A DNA stretch of 20,897 nt from an uncultured Clostridia bacterium (GTDB taxonomy: Bacteria > Bacillota > Clostridia > Peptostreptococcales > Anaerovoracaceae). The stretch lies in NCBI GenBank assembly GCA_946402595.1, contig CAMIWY010000002.1, positions 1-20,897 on the forward strand, read 5' to 3'. The notes under the pieces were generated by a model, which did not search any database, was not told the DNA's origin, and worked only from the letters and a program-made list of their open reading frames with translations. Below, piece by piece: positions 14,828 through 20,897 of the stretch (position 1 is its first letter; each line of letters opens with the position of its first letter). Both the position numbers and the translations under genes were made by a program.

Positions 14828-15115
14828 CTACTCTTCGTCCTGGCAAACGATGATATGTCTCATTACGTTCTCGTTGATCCTGAGTCTTCTGTCGAGTTCC
14901 TTAGGGAGCTCAGCATCAGCCTTGAACGGGAGAACTACATAGTAACCAGTGTTCTTCTTGTTGATGCTGTAAGCAAGTCTTCTCTCGCCCCAAACATCAG
15001 CTTCACCAGCCTCGCCGCCTGCATTGATAACTGACTTAACAGTCTCGATCAGGTTAGCCTTGGTCTCCTCGTCCAGAGTCGGATCAAGCACGAATAGAAG
15101 TTCATAATCTCTCAT
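14828..15115 (-). CDS. rpsF: 30S ribosomal protein S6
   Basis: This 95-residue protein pairs with S18 on 16S rRNA. MRDYELLFVLDPTLDEETK is the standard S6 start, and INKKNTGYYVVLPF and RRLRINENVMRHIIV complete the fold. The start is the ATG at 15113-15115 because AGGAGGTG lies six bases upstream; the frame stays open a further 29 codons but that part overlaps the leader hairpins and is not S6-like. It is the first gene of the operon, 21 bases before ssb. Expression may be controlled by S6:S18 binding to the leader. Confidence 0.97.
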   Translation of the reverse strand: MRDYELLFVLDPTLDEETKANLIETVKSVINAGGEAGEADVWGERRLAYSINKKNTGYYVVLPFKADAELPKELDRRLRINENVMRHIIVCQDEE

Positions 15116-15140
15116 GTTGACACCTCCTGTGGTCATATTG

Positions 15141-15195
15141 GCACCGTTTCGCACGGTGCAGAAAGTAATAATACGTGTGCATGTCCTTCCGGACA
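15141..15195 (-). promoter_or_regulatory. rpsF: Structured rpsF leader, possible S6:S18 binding site
   Basis: Two hairpins lie in the minus-strand leader. The first is TGTCC-GGAA-GGACA (15182-15195), with a GNRA-type loop. The second is GCACCG/CGGTGC with a 7-base loop (15141-15159), starting some 25 bases before the rpsF ATG. Many bacteria carry an autoregulatory S6:S18 RNA motif here. Position and a CACCG-containing stem fit that idea, but I did not verify the full consensus. Confidence 0.45.
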
Positions 15196-15204
15196 CGCCC
15201 AATC

Positions 15205-15233
15205 ATCTTAAACTAATCAGCCTGCAAAAGCAA
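15205..15233 (-). promoter_or_regulatory. rpsF: Candidate rpsF operon promoter
   Basis: On the minus strand TTGCTT (15228-15233) and TAAGAT (15205-15210) are separated by exactly 17 bases. Transcription would start near 15198, just before the first leader hairpin, giving a leader of about 83 bases. Neither box is perfect. Confidence 0.4.
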
Positions 15234-15284
15234 GCCTTTTTTGTTCATTCTCAGATGCTTTTTGTGTTTATTTTCCGGCGTTCC

Positions 15285-16226
15285 CTACTCGCCACGCTTC
15301 TTCAGCCCGTAGTCTTTCTCCAGCGAAAGGGCCAGGGGCGTATCGTTGGTGAAGTAGGTGTCCACGCCCATGTCTATCGCCCGTCTGATCGATCCTTCAG
15401 AGTCCAGTGTCCAGGCGCTGAACTTCTTTCCCTTATCATGCACGATCCGGCATCTCTCTTCAGTCATGAGCCATTCGTTGACGGATATGATGTCGATATA
15501 CGGCTCATTGATGCTCGTGTCAAAGCCCCACTCGCTCCTGCATACGTACAGCTTGGTCATTTCCGGATAAATGCTTTCCAGCGTTCTGAGCGGGTGAATG
15601 TCCTTGCACTGCACCGTTATGATGTCCTGATATCCGTATTTATCCACCAGCTCCCTGAAACTGTCAATCATCCGGCTGTCTTCATATGCTTTCAGTTCGA
15701 TGACATAGTTCACCGTCCTTCCGTACCGGTCGAATACCTCGCTCATCCTCAGAACCTTTCCTCCGGCCTTAGTCTTCAGTCCGTCTATTTCTTCGGCGGA
15801 CATGGATGAGTACAGCCCTGATGTGCCAGTCATTGGTTCAGAGGACAGGTCATGAGCAACGAACAGCACGCCGTCCTTCGACAACACCAGATCCTGCTCA
15901 ATATATATCGAGCCCGCCGCAATCGCCTCGTCATACGCCTTGAAGGAGTGCTCGTTTTCTCCTGCGCTGCCTCTGTGTGAGTACACATGCCTGGCCGCTT
16001 TAAAGGTATCTGCAAGGTCATCCACAAAGTCTGTGTCCTCAATTACTGTCTGTTCCGTGCTTTCAATGACACCTGTAATCTCCGCGAGCCTCCCCCTGTT
16101 CATAGCGCGTCCACGCAAAGTGAGCCATGTCAGAGCCGCCGCAATGAGCAGCAGCATCAGGAGGATGGCGATCAGCTGCAGCTGTTTCTTCTTTTTTCTG
16201 TTGACCGTCTTTTTCATTTTGCTCAT
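15285..16226 (-). CDS. Membrane-anchored glycerophosphodiester phosphodiesterase family protein
   Basis: This 313-residue protein has a Lys-rich start, one hydrophobic segment (about 17-37) and an extracytoplasmic GDPD barrel. GDPD enzymes hydrolyse glycerophosphodiesters to glycerol-3-phosphate and an alcohol; surface-anchored ones may act on lipid head groups or teichoic acid pieces. Family motifs are SHRGSAGENEHSFKA (83-97; His84, Arg85, Glu90), IEQDLVLSKDGVLFVAHD (109-126; Glu110, Asp112, His125) and VIELKAY (175-181; Glu177, Lys179). SAWTLDS (270-276) is the usual late motif. These match the metal-binding and general acid/base residues, so it is likely active. The ribosome site before the ATG at 16226 is weak. 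No terminator was seen before rpsF, but rpsF has its own candidate promoter. Confidence 0.88.
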   Translation of the reverse strand: MSKMKKTVNRKKKKQLQLIAILLMLLLIAAALTWLTLRGRAMNRGRLAEITGVIESTEQTVIEDTDFVDDLADTFKAARHVYSHRGSAGENEHSFKAYDEAIAAGSIYIEQDLVLSKDGVLFVAHDLSSEPMTGTSGLYSSMSAEEIDGLKTKAGGKVLRMSEVFDRYGRTVNYVIELKAYEDSRMIDSFRELVDKYGYQDIITVQCKDIHPLRTLESIYPEMTKLYVCRSEWGFDTSINEPYIDIISVNEWLMTEERCRIVHDKGKKFSAWTLDSEGSIRRAIDMGVDTYFTNDTPLALSLEKDYGLKKRGE

Positions 16227-16273
16227 ATCTGTTTCATTAAATGTATCACATTTTCTTTGTTTTTTTGATAAAC

Positions 16274-16309
16274 AACATGACGTTAAGTTGAGTTCATGTT
16301 TAATGTCAT
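16274..16309. repeat. Two overlapping inverted repeats upstream of the GDPD gene
   Basis: AACATGA (16274-16280) and TCATGTT (16294-16300) form a perfect 7-bp inverted repeat. ATGACGTTAA (16277-16286) and TTAATGTCAT (16300-16309) form a second one with a single G-T position. Both have a 13-base spacer but different centres, so only one could fold at a time. It lies in the divergent gap between the GDPD gene and hicA. Confidence 0.45.
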
Positions 16310-16401
16310 TCGCTTTCAGAAAATCTCTATCAGAGCTTCATTTGACTGAAAACGGAGCATTCTTTACCGTTTAATTACACATAATCACAGATAAAACCTG
16401 A

Positions 16402-16435
16402 TTCACAGCAGCGGTTGATATACGTATTATTACGT
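16402..16435 (+). promoter_or_regulatory. hicA: hicAB promoter with overlapping operator-like inverted repeat
   Basis: TTCACA (16402-16407) and TATTAT (16425-16430) are spaced 17 bases. The inverted repeat ACGTA-TTAT-TACGT (16422-16435) covers the -10 and the likely start site. HicB antitoxins with a DNA-binding tail usually repress their own operon, so this is a good operator candidate. The hicA ribosome site GAGGTG follows at 16445-16450. Confidence 0.55.
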
Positions 16436-16454
16436 GTTATTATAGAGGTGCTAA

Positions 16455-16652
16455 ATGAAAGTTTCAGAGCTTATCAAGCTGTTAAAGAGATCTGACTGTT
16501 ATTTTGTCGAGCATGGAAGAGAACACGACAAGTGGCACAGCAACCTGACCGGCAAAGATTTCAGGATCCCGAGACATAAGAGCAAAGAAATTCCACCCGG
16601 AACTCTTAATGCAATTCTCAAAGATGCCGGTGTGGATTACAGGAGGAACTGA
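16455..16652 (+). CDS. hicA: HicA-type mRNA interferase toxin
   Basis: This 65-residue basic protein has the HicA double-stranded RNA-binding fold: MKVSELIKLLKRSDCYFVEH (first helix and strand), a His-rich turn HDKWHSN (24-30) containing the likely catalytic histidine, then FRIPRHKSKEIPPGTLNAIL (36-55), the most diagnostic part (iPrH, GTL, IL). HicA toxins cleave mRNA and are neutralised by HicB. The gene ends 2 bases before hicB, whose ribosome site lies inside its last codons. The RNase role is taken from the family. Nothing suggests damage. Confidence 0.9.
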   Translation: MKVSELIKLLKRSDCYFVEHGREHDKWHSNLTGKDFRIPRHKSKEIPPGTLNAILKDAGVDYRRN

Positions 16653-16654
16653 AG

Positions 16655-17044
16655 ATGAAATATGTATATCCGGCAGTGTTTACACAGGAAGAACGCGGCT
16701 ATTCCGTGATATTTCCTGATCTTGAGGGATGTTATACATGCGGAGATGATCTGAAGGACGCGATCTATATGGCAGAAGATGTGCTTGCATTCACTTTATT
16801 TGATTATGAAAAGAATGAAAGACCTGTGCCCGCGCCTTCTTCAATCGGTTCAATCAGATTAAACGCCGGTGAATTCGTCAATTACATTGTATGCGACACG
16901 ATCGAGTATCAGAGACAGCATAACAATAAGGCCGTCAAGAAAACGCTCTCGATACCTGAATGGCTCAATGAACTTGCTGTTGCGAGGGGGATCAATTTCT
17001 CTCAGGTACTGCAGGACGCACTCAAGTCACAGCTGGGACTATGA
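16655..17044 (+). CDS. hicB: HicB-type antitoxin with ribbon-helix-helix DNA-binding tail
   Basis: This 129-residue protein neutralises HicA and probably represses the operon. The N-terminal HicB domain reads YPAVFTQEERGYSVIFPDLE then GCYTCGDDLKDAI (residues 5-37), with the typical E(A/D)VLA helix after it. The C-terminal segment KKTLSIPEWLNELAVARG (95-112) followed by INFSQVLQDAL is a ribbon-helix-helix of the Arc/CopG type. The ATG follows AGGAGGA at eight bases, inside the end of hicA, so translation is likely coupled. Domain order and length are normal for type II HicB. Confidence 0.92.
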   Translation: MKYVYPAVFTQEERGYSVIFPDLEGCYTCGDDLKDAIYMAEDVLAFTLFDYEKNERPVPAPSSIGSIRLNAGEFVNYIVCDTIEYQRQHNNKAVKKTLSIPEWLNELAVARGINFSQVLQDALKSQLGL

Positions 17045-17170
17045 ATTTCACGTTCTGCGCTGCTTCCGGTAAATATACGAAGGGCGTTATCTCTGTGGAT
17101 ATTTTGCGCCATCTGTAGTAAATTATATGAGATGGAAACAGTATATACACAAACTTCAAATCACAACAGA

Positions 17171-17211
17171 TGAAACGGCAGGCTGCAGATATGCTGCGGG
17201 CAGCCGTTCAG
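17171..17211 (+). other. pgi: Bulged hairpin in the pgi leader
   Basis: TGAAACGGCAGGCTGC can pair with GCAGCCGTTCA across a loop of about 14 bases, with two bulges on the 5' side. It lies directly before the pgi ribosome site. No T-run follows. The 182-base gap after hicB shows no other clear element, and the pgi promoter could not be fixed. Confidence 0.3.
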
Positions 17212-17226
17212 AAAGGAAGGGTATAA

Positions 17227-18810
17227 ATGGCTGAATGGAAAAATCTTGATACACTTAACGCATACAAGGCTCTTACAGCATCTGAGCACCGCGTTGACCT
17301 CAGGGAGGTGCTCGCCGGTGCAGCCGGAGCTGAGAGAGTTAAAGCATACTCCGTACCGATGGCATGCGGCCTCGCATACAATTATGCGGCAAAGCAGGTC
17401 GATGACGAAGTCCTCGCAATGCTGGCTGACCTCGCAAAGGAGTCTGATCTCGCGGGTAAGTTCGAGGAGCTATACAACGGAGCCATGATCAACACAGGCG
17501 AGAAGAGACTTGTTCTCCACCACCTCACACGCGGACAGCTCGGTGACGATGTCGTAAAGGACGGAGTCAACAAGAGAGACTTCTACACAGGTGAGCAGAG
17601 CAAAATCGCTGACTTCGCTGCTAAGGTACATTCCGGTGAGATCGCAAACGCTGCAGGCGAGAAGTTCACAACAGTCGTTCAGATCGGTATTGGCGGCAGC
17701 GACCTCGGTCCGAGAGCGATGTACATAGCACTCGAGAACTGGGCAAGAGCAAGCAACAGGCTCCTGATGGATGCGAAGTTCATCAGCAACGTAGACCCTG
17801 ACGATGCAGTCAGCGTTCTCAACACAATCGATGTGGCACACGCCCTCTTTATCCTGGTATCCAAGTCAGGAACCACGCTCGAGACACTGACCAACGAAGC
17901 TTTCGTCAAGAACGCGCTTAAGAATGCCGGCCTCGATCCGTCAAAGCACATGATCGCAGTAACAAGTGAAACATCACCGCTCGCATCCAGCAGCGACTAC
18001 CTTGCAGCATTCTTCATGGATGACTACATCGGCGGCAGATATTCCTCGACATCAGCAGTCGGCGGAGCAGTTCTCTCTCTGGCATTCGGTTCTGACGTAT
18101 TTGCGGAATTCCTCGATGGTGCTGCAGCTGCAGACAAGCTGGCAGCAGAGGCCGATCCGATGAAGAATGCAGCAATGCTCGACGCCCTCATCGGAGTATA
18201 TGAAAGAAACATCCTCGGATACGAGAGTACAGCAGTGCTTCCGTATGCACAGGCTCTCGCAAGATTCCCTGCACACCTTCAGCAGGCAGACATGGAGTCC
18301 AACGGCAAGTCAGTCAACAGATTCGGTGAACCAGTGAACTACAAGACTGGTCCGGTCCTCTTCGGCGAGCCGGGAACCAACGGTCAGCACTCGTTCTACC
18401 AGCTCCTGCACCAGGGCAAGGACATCGTTCCTCTCCAGTTCATCGGATTCAGGGAGAACCAGTCAGGAGTGGATGTAGATATCCAGGGCAGCACCAGCCA
18501 GAAGAAGCTGGGTGCCAACGTCGCAGCTCAGATCGTCGCATTCGCATGCGGCAAGGATGATGAGAATCCTAACAAGAACTTCGACGGCGGCAGGCCTTCC
18601 AGCATCATCACAGGAGATCAGCTGACACCTGCATCACTCGGTGCACTTCTCGCACACTTCGAGAACAAGATCATGTTCCAGGGATTCCTGTGGAACCTGA
18701 ACAGCTTCGATCAGGAAGGCGTACAGCTCGGCAAAGTACTTGCGAAGAAAGTTCTCGCACACGAGACCGACGGAGCGCTTGCAGAATACGCAGAGATGCT
18801 CGGGATCTGA
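17227..18810 (+). CDS. pgi: Glucose-6-phosphate isomerase, long form
   Basis: This 527-residue enzyme interconverts glucose-6-phosphate and fructose-6-phosphate in glycolysis. The SIS domains carry QIGIGGSDLGPRAMY (152-166), VSKSGTTLETLTNEAF (211-226) and GGRYSSTSAVG (269-279). Active-site residues can be placed as Glu357 in QQADMESNGK, His388 in GTNGQHSFYQLLHQG and Lys503 in FDQEGVQLGK. TGEKRLVLHHLTR (90-102) is characteristic of the long form found in Proteobacteria, Chlamydiae and eukaryotes. Bacilli usually have a shorter (about 450-residue) form. The ATG follows GAAAGGAAGGG. A bidirectional terminator follows. It appears to be a single-gene unit. Confidence 0.97.
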   Translation: MAEWKNLDTLNAYKALTASEHRVDLREVLAGAAGAERVKAYSVPMACGLAYNYAAKQVDDEVLAMLADLAKESDLAGKFEELYNGAMINTGEKRLVLHHLTRGQLGDDVVKDGVNKRDFYTGEQSKIADFAAKVHSGEIANAAGEKFTTVVQIGIGGSDLGPRAMYIALENWARASNRLLMDAKFISNVDPDDAVSVLNTIDVAHALFILVSKSGTTLETLTNEAFVKNALKNAGLDPSKHMIAVTSETSPLASSSDYLAAFFMDDYIGGRYSSTSAVGGAVLSLAFGSDVFAEFLDGAAAADKLAAEADPMKNAAMLDALIGVYERNILGYESTAVLPYAQALARFPAHLQQADMESNGKSVNRFGEPVNYKTGPVLFGEPGTNGQHSFYQLLHQGKDIVPLQFIGFRENQSGVDVDIQGSTSQKKLGANVAAQIVAFACGKDDENPNKNFDGGRPSSIITGDQLTPASLGALLAHFENKIMFQGFLWNLNSFDQEGVQLGKVLAKKVLAHETDGALAEYAEMLGI

Positions 18811-18872
18811 TCTTCCGGATCATGGATACCGGACTTCAGGCTTCAGGTAAGGCATTAAGACTTAACTAAAAC

Positions 18873-18909
18873 AGGCGGATCGCACTGTCCGGTGCGGTCC
18901 GCCTTTGTT
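18873..18909. terminator. Bidirectional terminator between pgi and the SGNH gene
   Basis: AGGCGGA..CGCAC pairs with GTGCG..TCCGCCT, each side carrying one mismatched base, and TTTGTT follows on the plus strand. On the minus strand TGTTTTAG follows the stem. The hairpin lies about 62 bases after pgi and 40 bases after the end of the convergent SGNH gene. Confidence 0.82.
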
Positions 18910-18949
18910 CATACTTTGCTGCCGTGCGTCAGCCTGCGATGCAGCTTAG

Positions 18950-20119
18950 CTAAATTTCTTTATCTTTCATGTACTTTTCGACCCTGTCTACGATTTCAGG
19001 TGAATCACCGATATCCTCGACCTCATCTCTTTTGATCATTTCTTCCGCCATTCCGGAAAAGCCATGATAATACCTGATGCTCTCATCCCAGGCAGCCTTG
19101 TTTTCCTCACTGAGTTCTGACGGTCCTATTCCCATCTCATCCCGGATATACCTTCCGAGATATTCAGTGACCTTCTTCTGTCCGTAAACATTGGGATGTC
19201 CGTGGTTGTAGAAATCCCCGATCTCCTTGAGTCCGATCTCATAGAACTCCTTCTGCATGTTCAGAGTCTGATACCCATATTCCTCTGCTATTTCATCAAC
19301 ACGGTTTGCTCTGAGGGTTACATCTATCTCCTCAGGCTCATTCTTTTTGAGCACGAGAGGATACTTTACGAAAAGCACATTGATGTCTTTTTCCCTGCAG
19401 TAGTCGAGGAACTCCCGGATGACACGTTCTGAATCTCCCTCCAGTTCCTTCGTTCCGGTCTCGAATGCGGAATTATCTATTTTTCTCAGAATACGGATAC
19501 GCGTCTTTGTCTCTATTCCTTTAAGAGGCGAAGGCCCGTAGAACTCTGCTCTCAGTCTCGGTTTGATTTTCCTGAGGTTAGGAGCGATGTTGGTATGATA
19601 CCTGAGGATCGGGAACAGAAGGCTTGCGACAGATGTCCTGTCTATATTCTTCTCGATCTCCTTAGCCAGAGCCACCTTTTCTGCTGACAGCGGATAGTGC
19701 GCCATTATGGTATATACCTGATTGCAGCGTGTTCTTACCATCTCTGCATCATATCCGCCGCCGAATACATCCACTACTACCAGCTTAGGCTTCTGTGTGC
19801 GCAGTGTATCCTGAAGCGCCGGCTTCCACATAGTACAGGTCGCTCCGCCCAGCGCGTACGGGTAGGATGTGAATCCGTATTTCTCATAGGCGTATGCGGA
19901 TGAAAAGCCGGAGTAAGTCGCGCTCGAGCCTATAAGCAAAACGTCGATGGTGTTCTTCGGCTCCTTATGCAGCATCATCACCCTGTCTTCATCGACGCTG
20001 TTCGGGATGCAGAAGAAATACTGCAGCAGCTGGACACTGATAAGCACACACAAAAGCATGGCAGCTACCGCCGCAGCTCTTTTCATGTATTTCTTTTTCC
20101 GTTCCTTTTTTTCAGGCAT
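18950..20119 (-). CDS. SGNH-like membrane-anchored protein, MBOAT partner
   Basis: This 389-residue protein has a very basic start, one hydrophobic segment (about 13-36), and an extracytoplasmic domain. VLLIGSSATYSGFSS (60-74) matches the nucleophile block of SGNH/DltD/AlgX-like proteins, with Ser65 or Ser66 as the likely catalytic serine. FYNHGHPNVYGQKKVTEYLG (303-322), just after Asp302, fits the late Asp/His block, with His306 or His308 as candidates. YPYALGGAT (86-94) and KLVVVDVFGGG (112-122) fit the middle blocks. It follows the MBOAT gene by 60 bases on the same strand. Such pairs move acyl groups across the membrane and onto surface polymers. The polymer and acyl group cannot be read from the sequence. 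An AGGA site precedes the ATG. Confidence 0.75.
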   Translation of the reverse strand: MPEKKERKKKYMKRAAAVAAMLLCVLISVQLLQYFFCIPNSVDEDRVMMLHKEPKNTIDVLLIGSSATYSGFSSAYAYEKYGFTSYPYALGGATCTMWKPALQDTLRTQKPKLVVVDVFGGGYDAEMVRTRCNQVYTIMAHYPLSAEKVALAKEIEKNIDRTSVASLLFPILRYHTNIAPNLRKIKPRLRAEFYGPSPLKGIETKTRIRILRKIDNSAFETGTKELEGDSERVIREFLDYCREKDINVLFVKYPLVLKKNEPEEIDVTLRANRVDEIAEEYGYQTLNMQKEFYEIGLKEIGDFYNHGHPNVYGQKKVTEYLGRYIRDEMGIGPSELSEENKAAWDESIRYYHGFSGMAEEMIKRDEVEDIGDSPEIVDRVEKYMKDKEI

Positions 20120-20179
20120 TGTAACTTTATCCTGTCTTCTGTATCTGTTGCCGTACCGGCTCTTATCTTAATGTAAATA

Positions 20180-20897
20180 TCAGAACTGCATGTATACGAA
20201 CTCGGCAGGATCGACTGCAGGTCCGTAAGTTCCGAGCACGATTATCATCATGATGAGGACGAACAGTGCAAGCCACTGTATCAGTCCGCTTCTTCTCCCG
20301 AGCAGTTCGGCAGGTGTGTCCGAGGAGGTCTGCTCGAGCCTTATACTCATAAACAGCAGTATGGCTGAGCTGAACATGAGTGTCAGGAACGCCATTTTGC
20401 GCATCCCGAGCGTCGGCAGCTGCTCCATGAACACGCCCATGTTCTGATCCGACACTATCCTGAACATCATCTGCATCGCGTTGGTAAAGTTGTCAGCGAT
20501 GTCGAAAATGTAGCCTATCAGTACGATGATGAAGGTCCTCAGCATCTGGAAGAGCTTCCACCATGCCGCATCCTTATTTATATGAAAAGCCTTGCGCATC
20601 CTGTCGTAGACAGGCTCCAGCATTGCGGAAAGCATGATGATGAATCCGTTCCACACACCGAATGCTATGTACTTGCTGTTGGCTCCGTGCCATATACCTA
20701 CCAGCAGGAAGACGATGAATGATGCCATCGCCGTTGTGAACACTTTGGCCAGATGCTTTCCCGCAGCAGTCTTTCCGAAGGATGAACCTGCTATCGCCTT
20801 GCTTATGTTCCTCGACATTTCGGACATCGCTATCGGATAGAATACATAATTCTTCATCCATGCGCCGAGAGTTATATGCCACCTTCTCCAGTATTCG
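20180..20897 (-). CDS. MBOAT-family membrane O-acyltransferase (partial, C-terminal part)
   Basis: The reading frame enters from the right edge, so the N-terminus is missing and 238 residues are visible. It begins with EYWRRWHITLGAWMKNYVFY, the MBOAT signature of AlgI, PatA and DltB-like proteins. Further on is VGIWHGANSKYIAFGVWNG, which contains the conserved catalytic histidine. At least four hydrophobic segments follow. Members take an acyl group, often acetyl, from a cytoplasmic donor and pass it out to a surface glycan, usually through an SGNH partner, here the next gene. The tail ends in VDPAEFVYMQF. An internal ATG at 20855-20857 is not the true start because the signature lies before it. 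The exact polymer is unknown. Confidence 0.9.
   Translation of the reverse strand, partial: EYWRRWHITLGAWMKNYVFYPIAMSEMSRNISKAIAGSSFGKTAAGKHLAKVFTTAMASFIVFLLVGIWHGANSKYIAFGVWNGFIIMLSAMLEPVYDRMRKAFHINKDAAWWKLFQMLRTFIIVLIGYIFDIADNFTNAMQMMFRIVSDQNMGVFMEQLPTLGMRKMAFLTLMFSSAILLFMSIRLEQTSSDTPAELLGRRSGLIQWLALFVLIMMIIVLGTYGPAVDPAEFVYMQF

Noticed and set aside
15211..15245. Plus-strand stem AGCCTGC/GCAAGCCT with T-run near 15240 as a terminator
   Set aside because: The stem has mismatches and no plus-strand gene lies upstream; the same bases fit the rpsF -35 region better.
1..20897. CRISPR array, tRNA/rRNA genes, transposase or integrase
   Set aside because: No regularly spaced direct repeats, no cloverleaf-like or rRNA sequence and no transposase motifs were seen on either strand by eye; a tRNA and CRISPR search program would settle it.

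Overview
The window looks like chromosomal DNA of a Gram-positive anaerobe, most likely a Clostridia-type member of the Bacillota. The signs are strong AGGAGG-type ribosome binding sites, Gram-positive signal peptides, several T-tailed hairpin terminators, a purE-C-F-M-N purine operon order, and surface-protein domains common in gut and oral Clostridia. Genus cannot be set from this sequence alone. No rRNA, tRNA, insertion sequence, phage gene or CRISPR array was seen.

Region 1 (1-5948, minus strand) is a purine biosynthesis operon read purE-purC-purF-purM-purN-purO-purH, with the last gene cut by the window edge. The final two steps to IMP are split between a PurO-family IMP cyclohydrolase and a free-standing AICAR transformylase domain, instead of one bifunctional PurH. 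PurF keeps its PRPP-binding motif and iron-sulfur cysteines but has Gly where the glutaminase cysteine nucleophile should be. A strong T-tailed hairpin lies inside the operon between purM and purN. purD, purL/Q/S, purK and purB are not in the window.

Region 2 (5949-11030) holds a small VanZ-like membrane protein on the minus strand, then three plus-strand genes: a secreted protein with two SH3b domains, an Ig-like domain and a repeat-rich C-terminal domain; a LarA-family (nickel-pincer lactate racemase-like) enzyme; and a second secreted protein that looks like a stand-alone relative of that C-terminal domain. Terminators close the first and last of these.

Region 3 (11079-13970, minus) is an 871-residue secreted protein with an acidic linker, three diverged tandem repeats, four CxxC pairs and a fibronectin/Ig-like tail. 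Its N-terminal two thirds look more AT-rich than the surroundings. Region 4 (13994-15240, minus) is the conserved rpsF-ssb-rpsR operon with a structured leader that may be the S6:S18 autoregulatory site.

Region 5 (15285-20897) holds a membrane-anchored glycerophosphodiester phosphodiesterase (minus), a HicAB toxin-antitoxin pair (plus) whose promoter overlaps an inverted repeat, a long-form glucose-6-phosphate isomerase (plus), and an SGNH-like protein next to the end of an MBOAT acyltransferase (minus), probably a pair that O-acylates a cell-surface polymer. I found no convincing entirely new system. The points most worth following are the cysteine-less PurF with the split PurH, the terminator inside the pur operon, and the related secreted domains on either side of larA.
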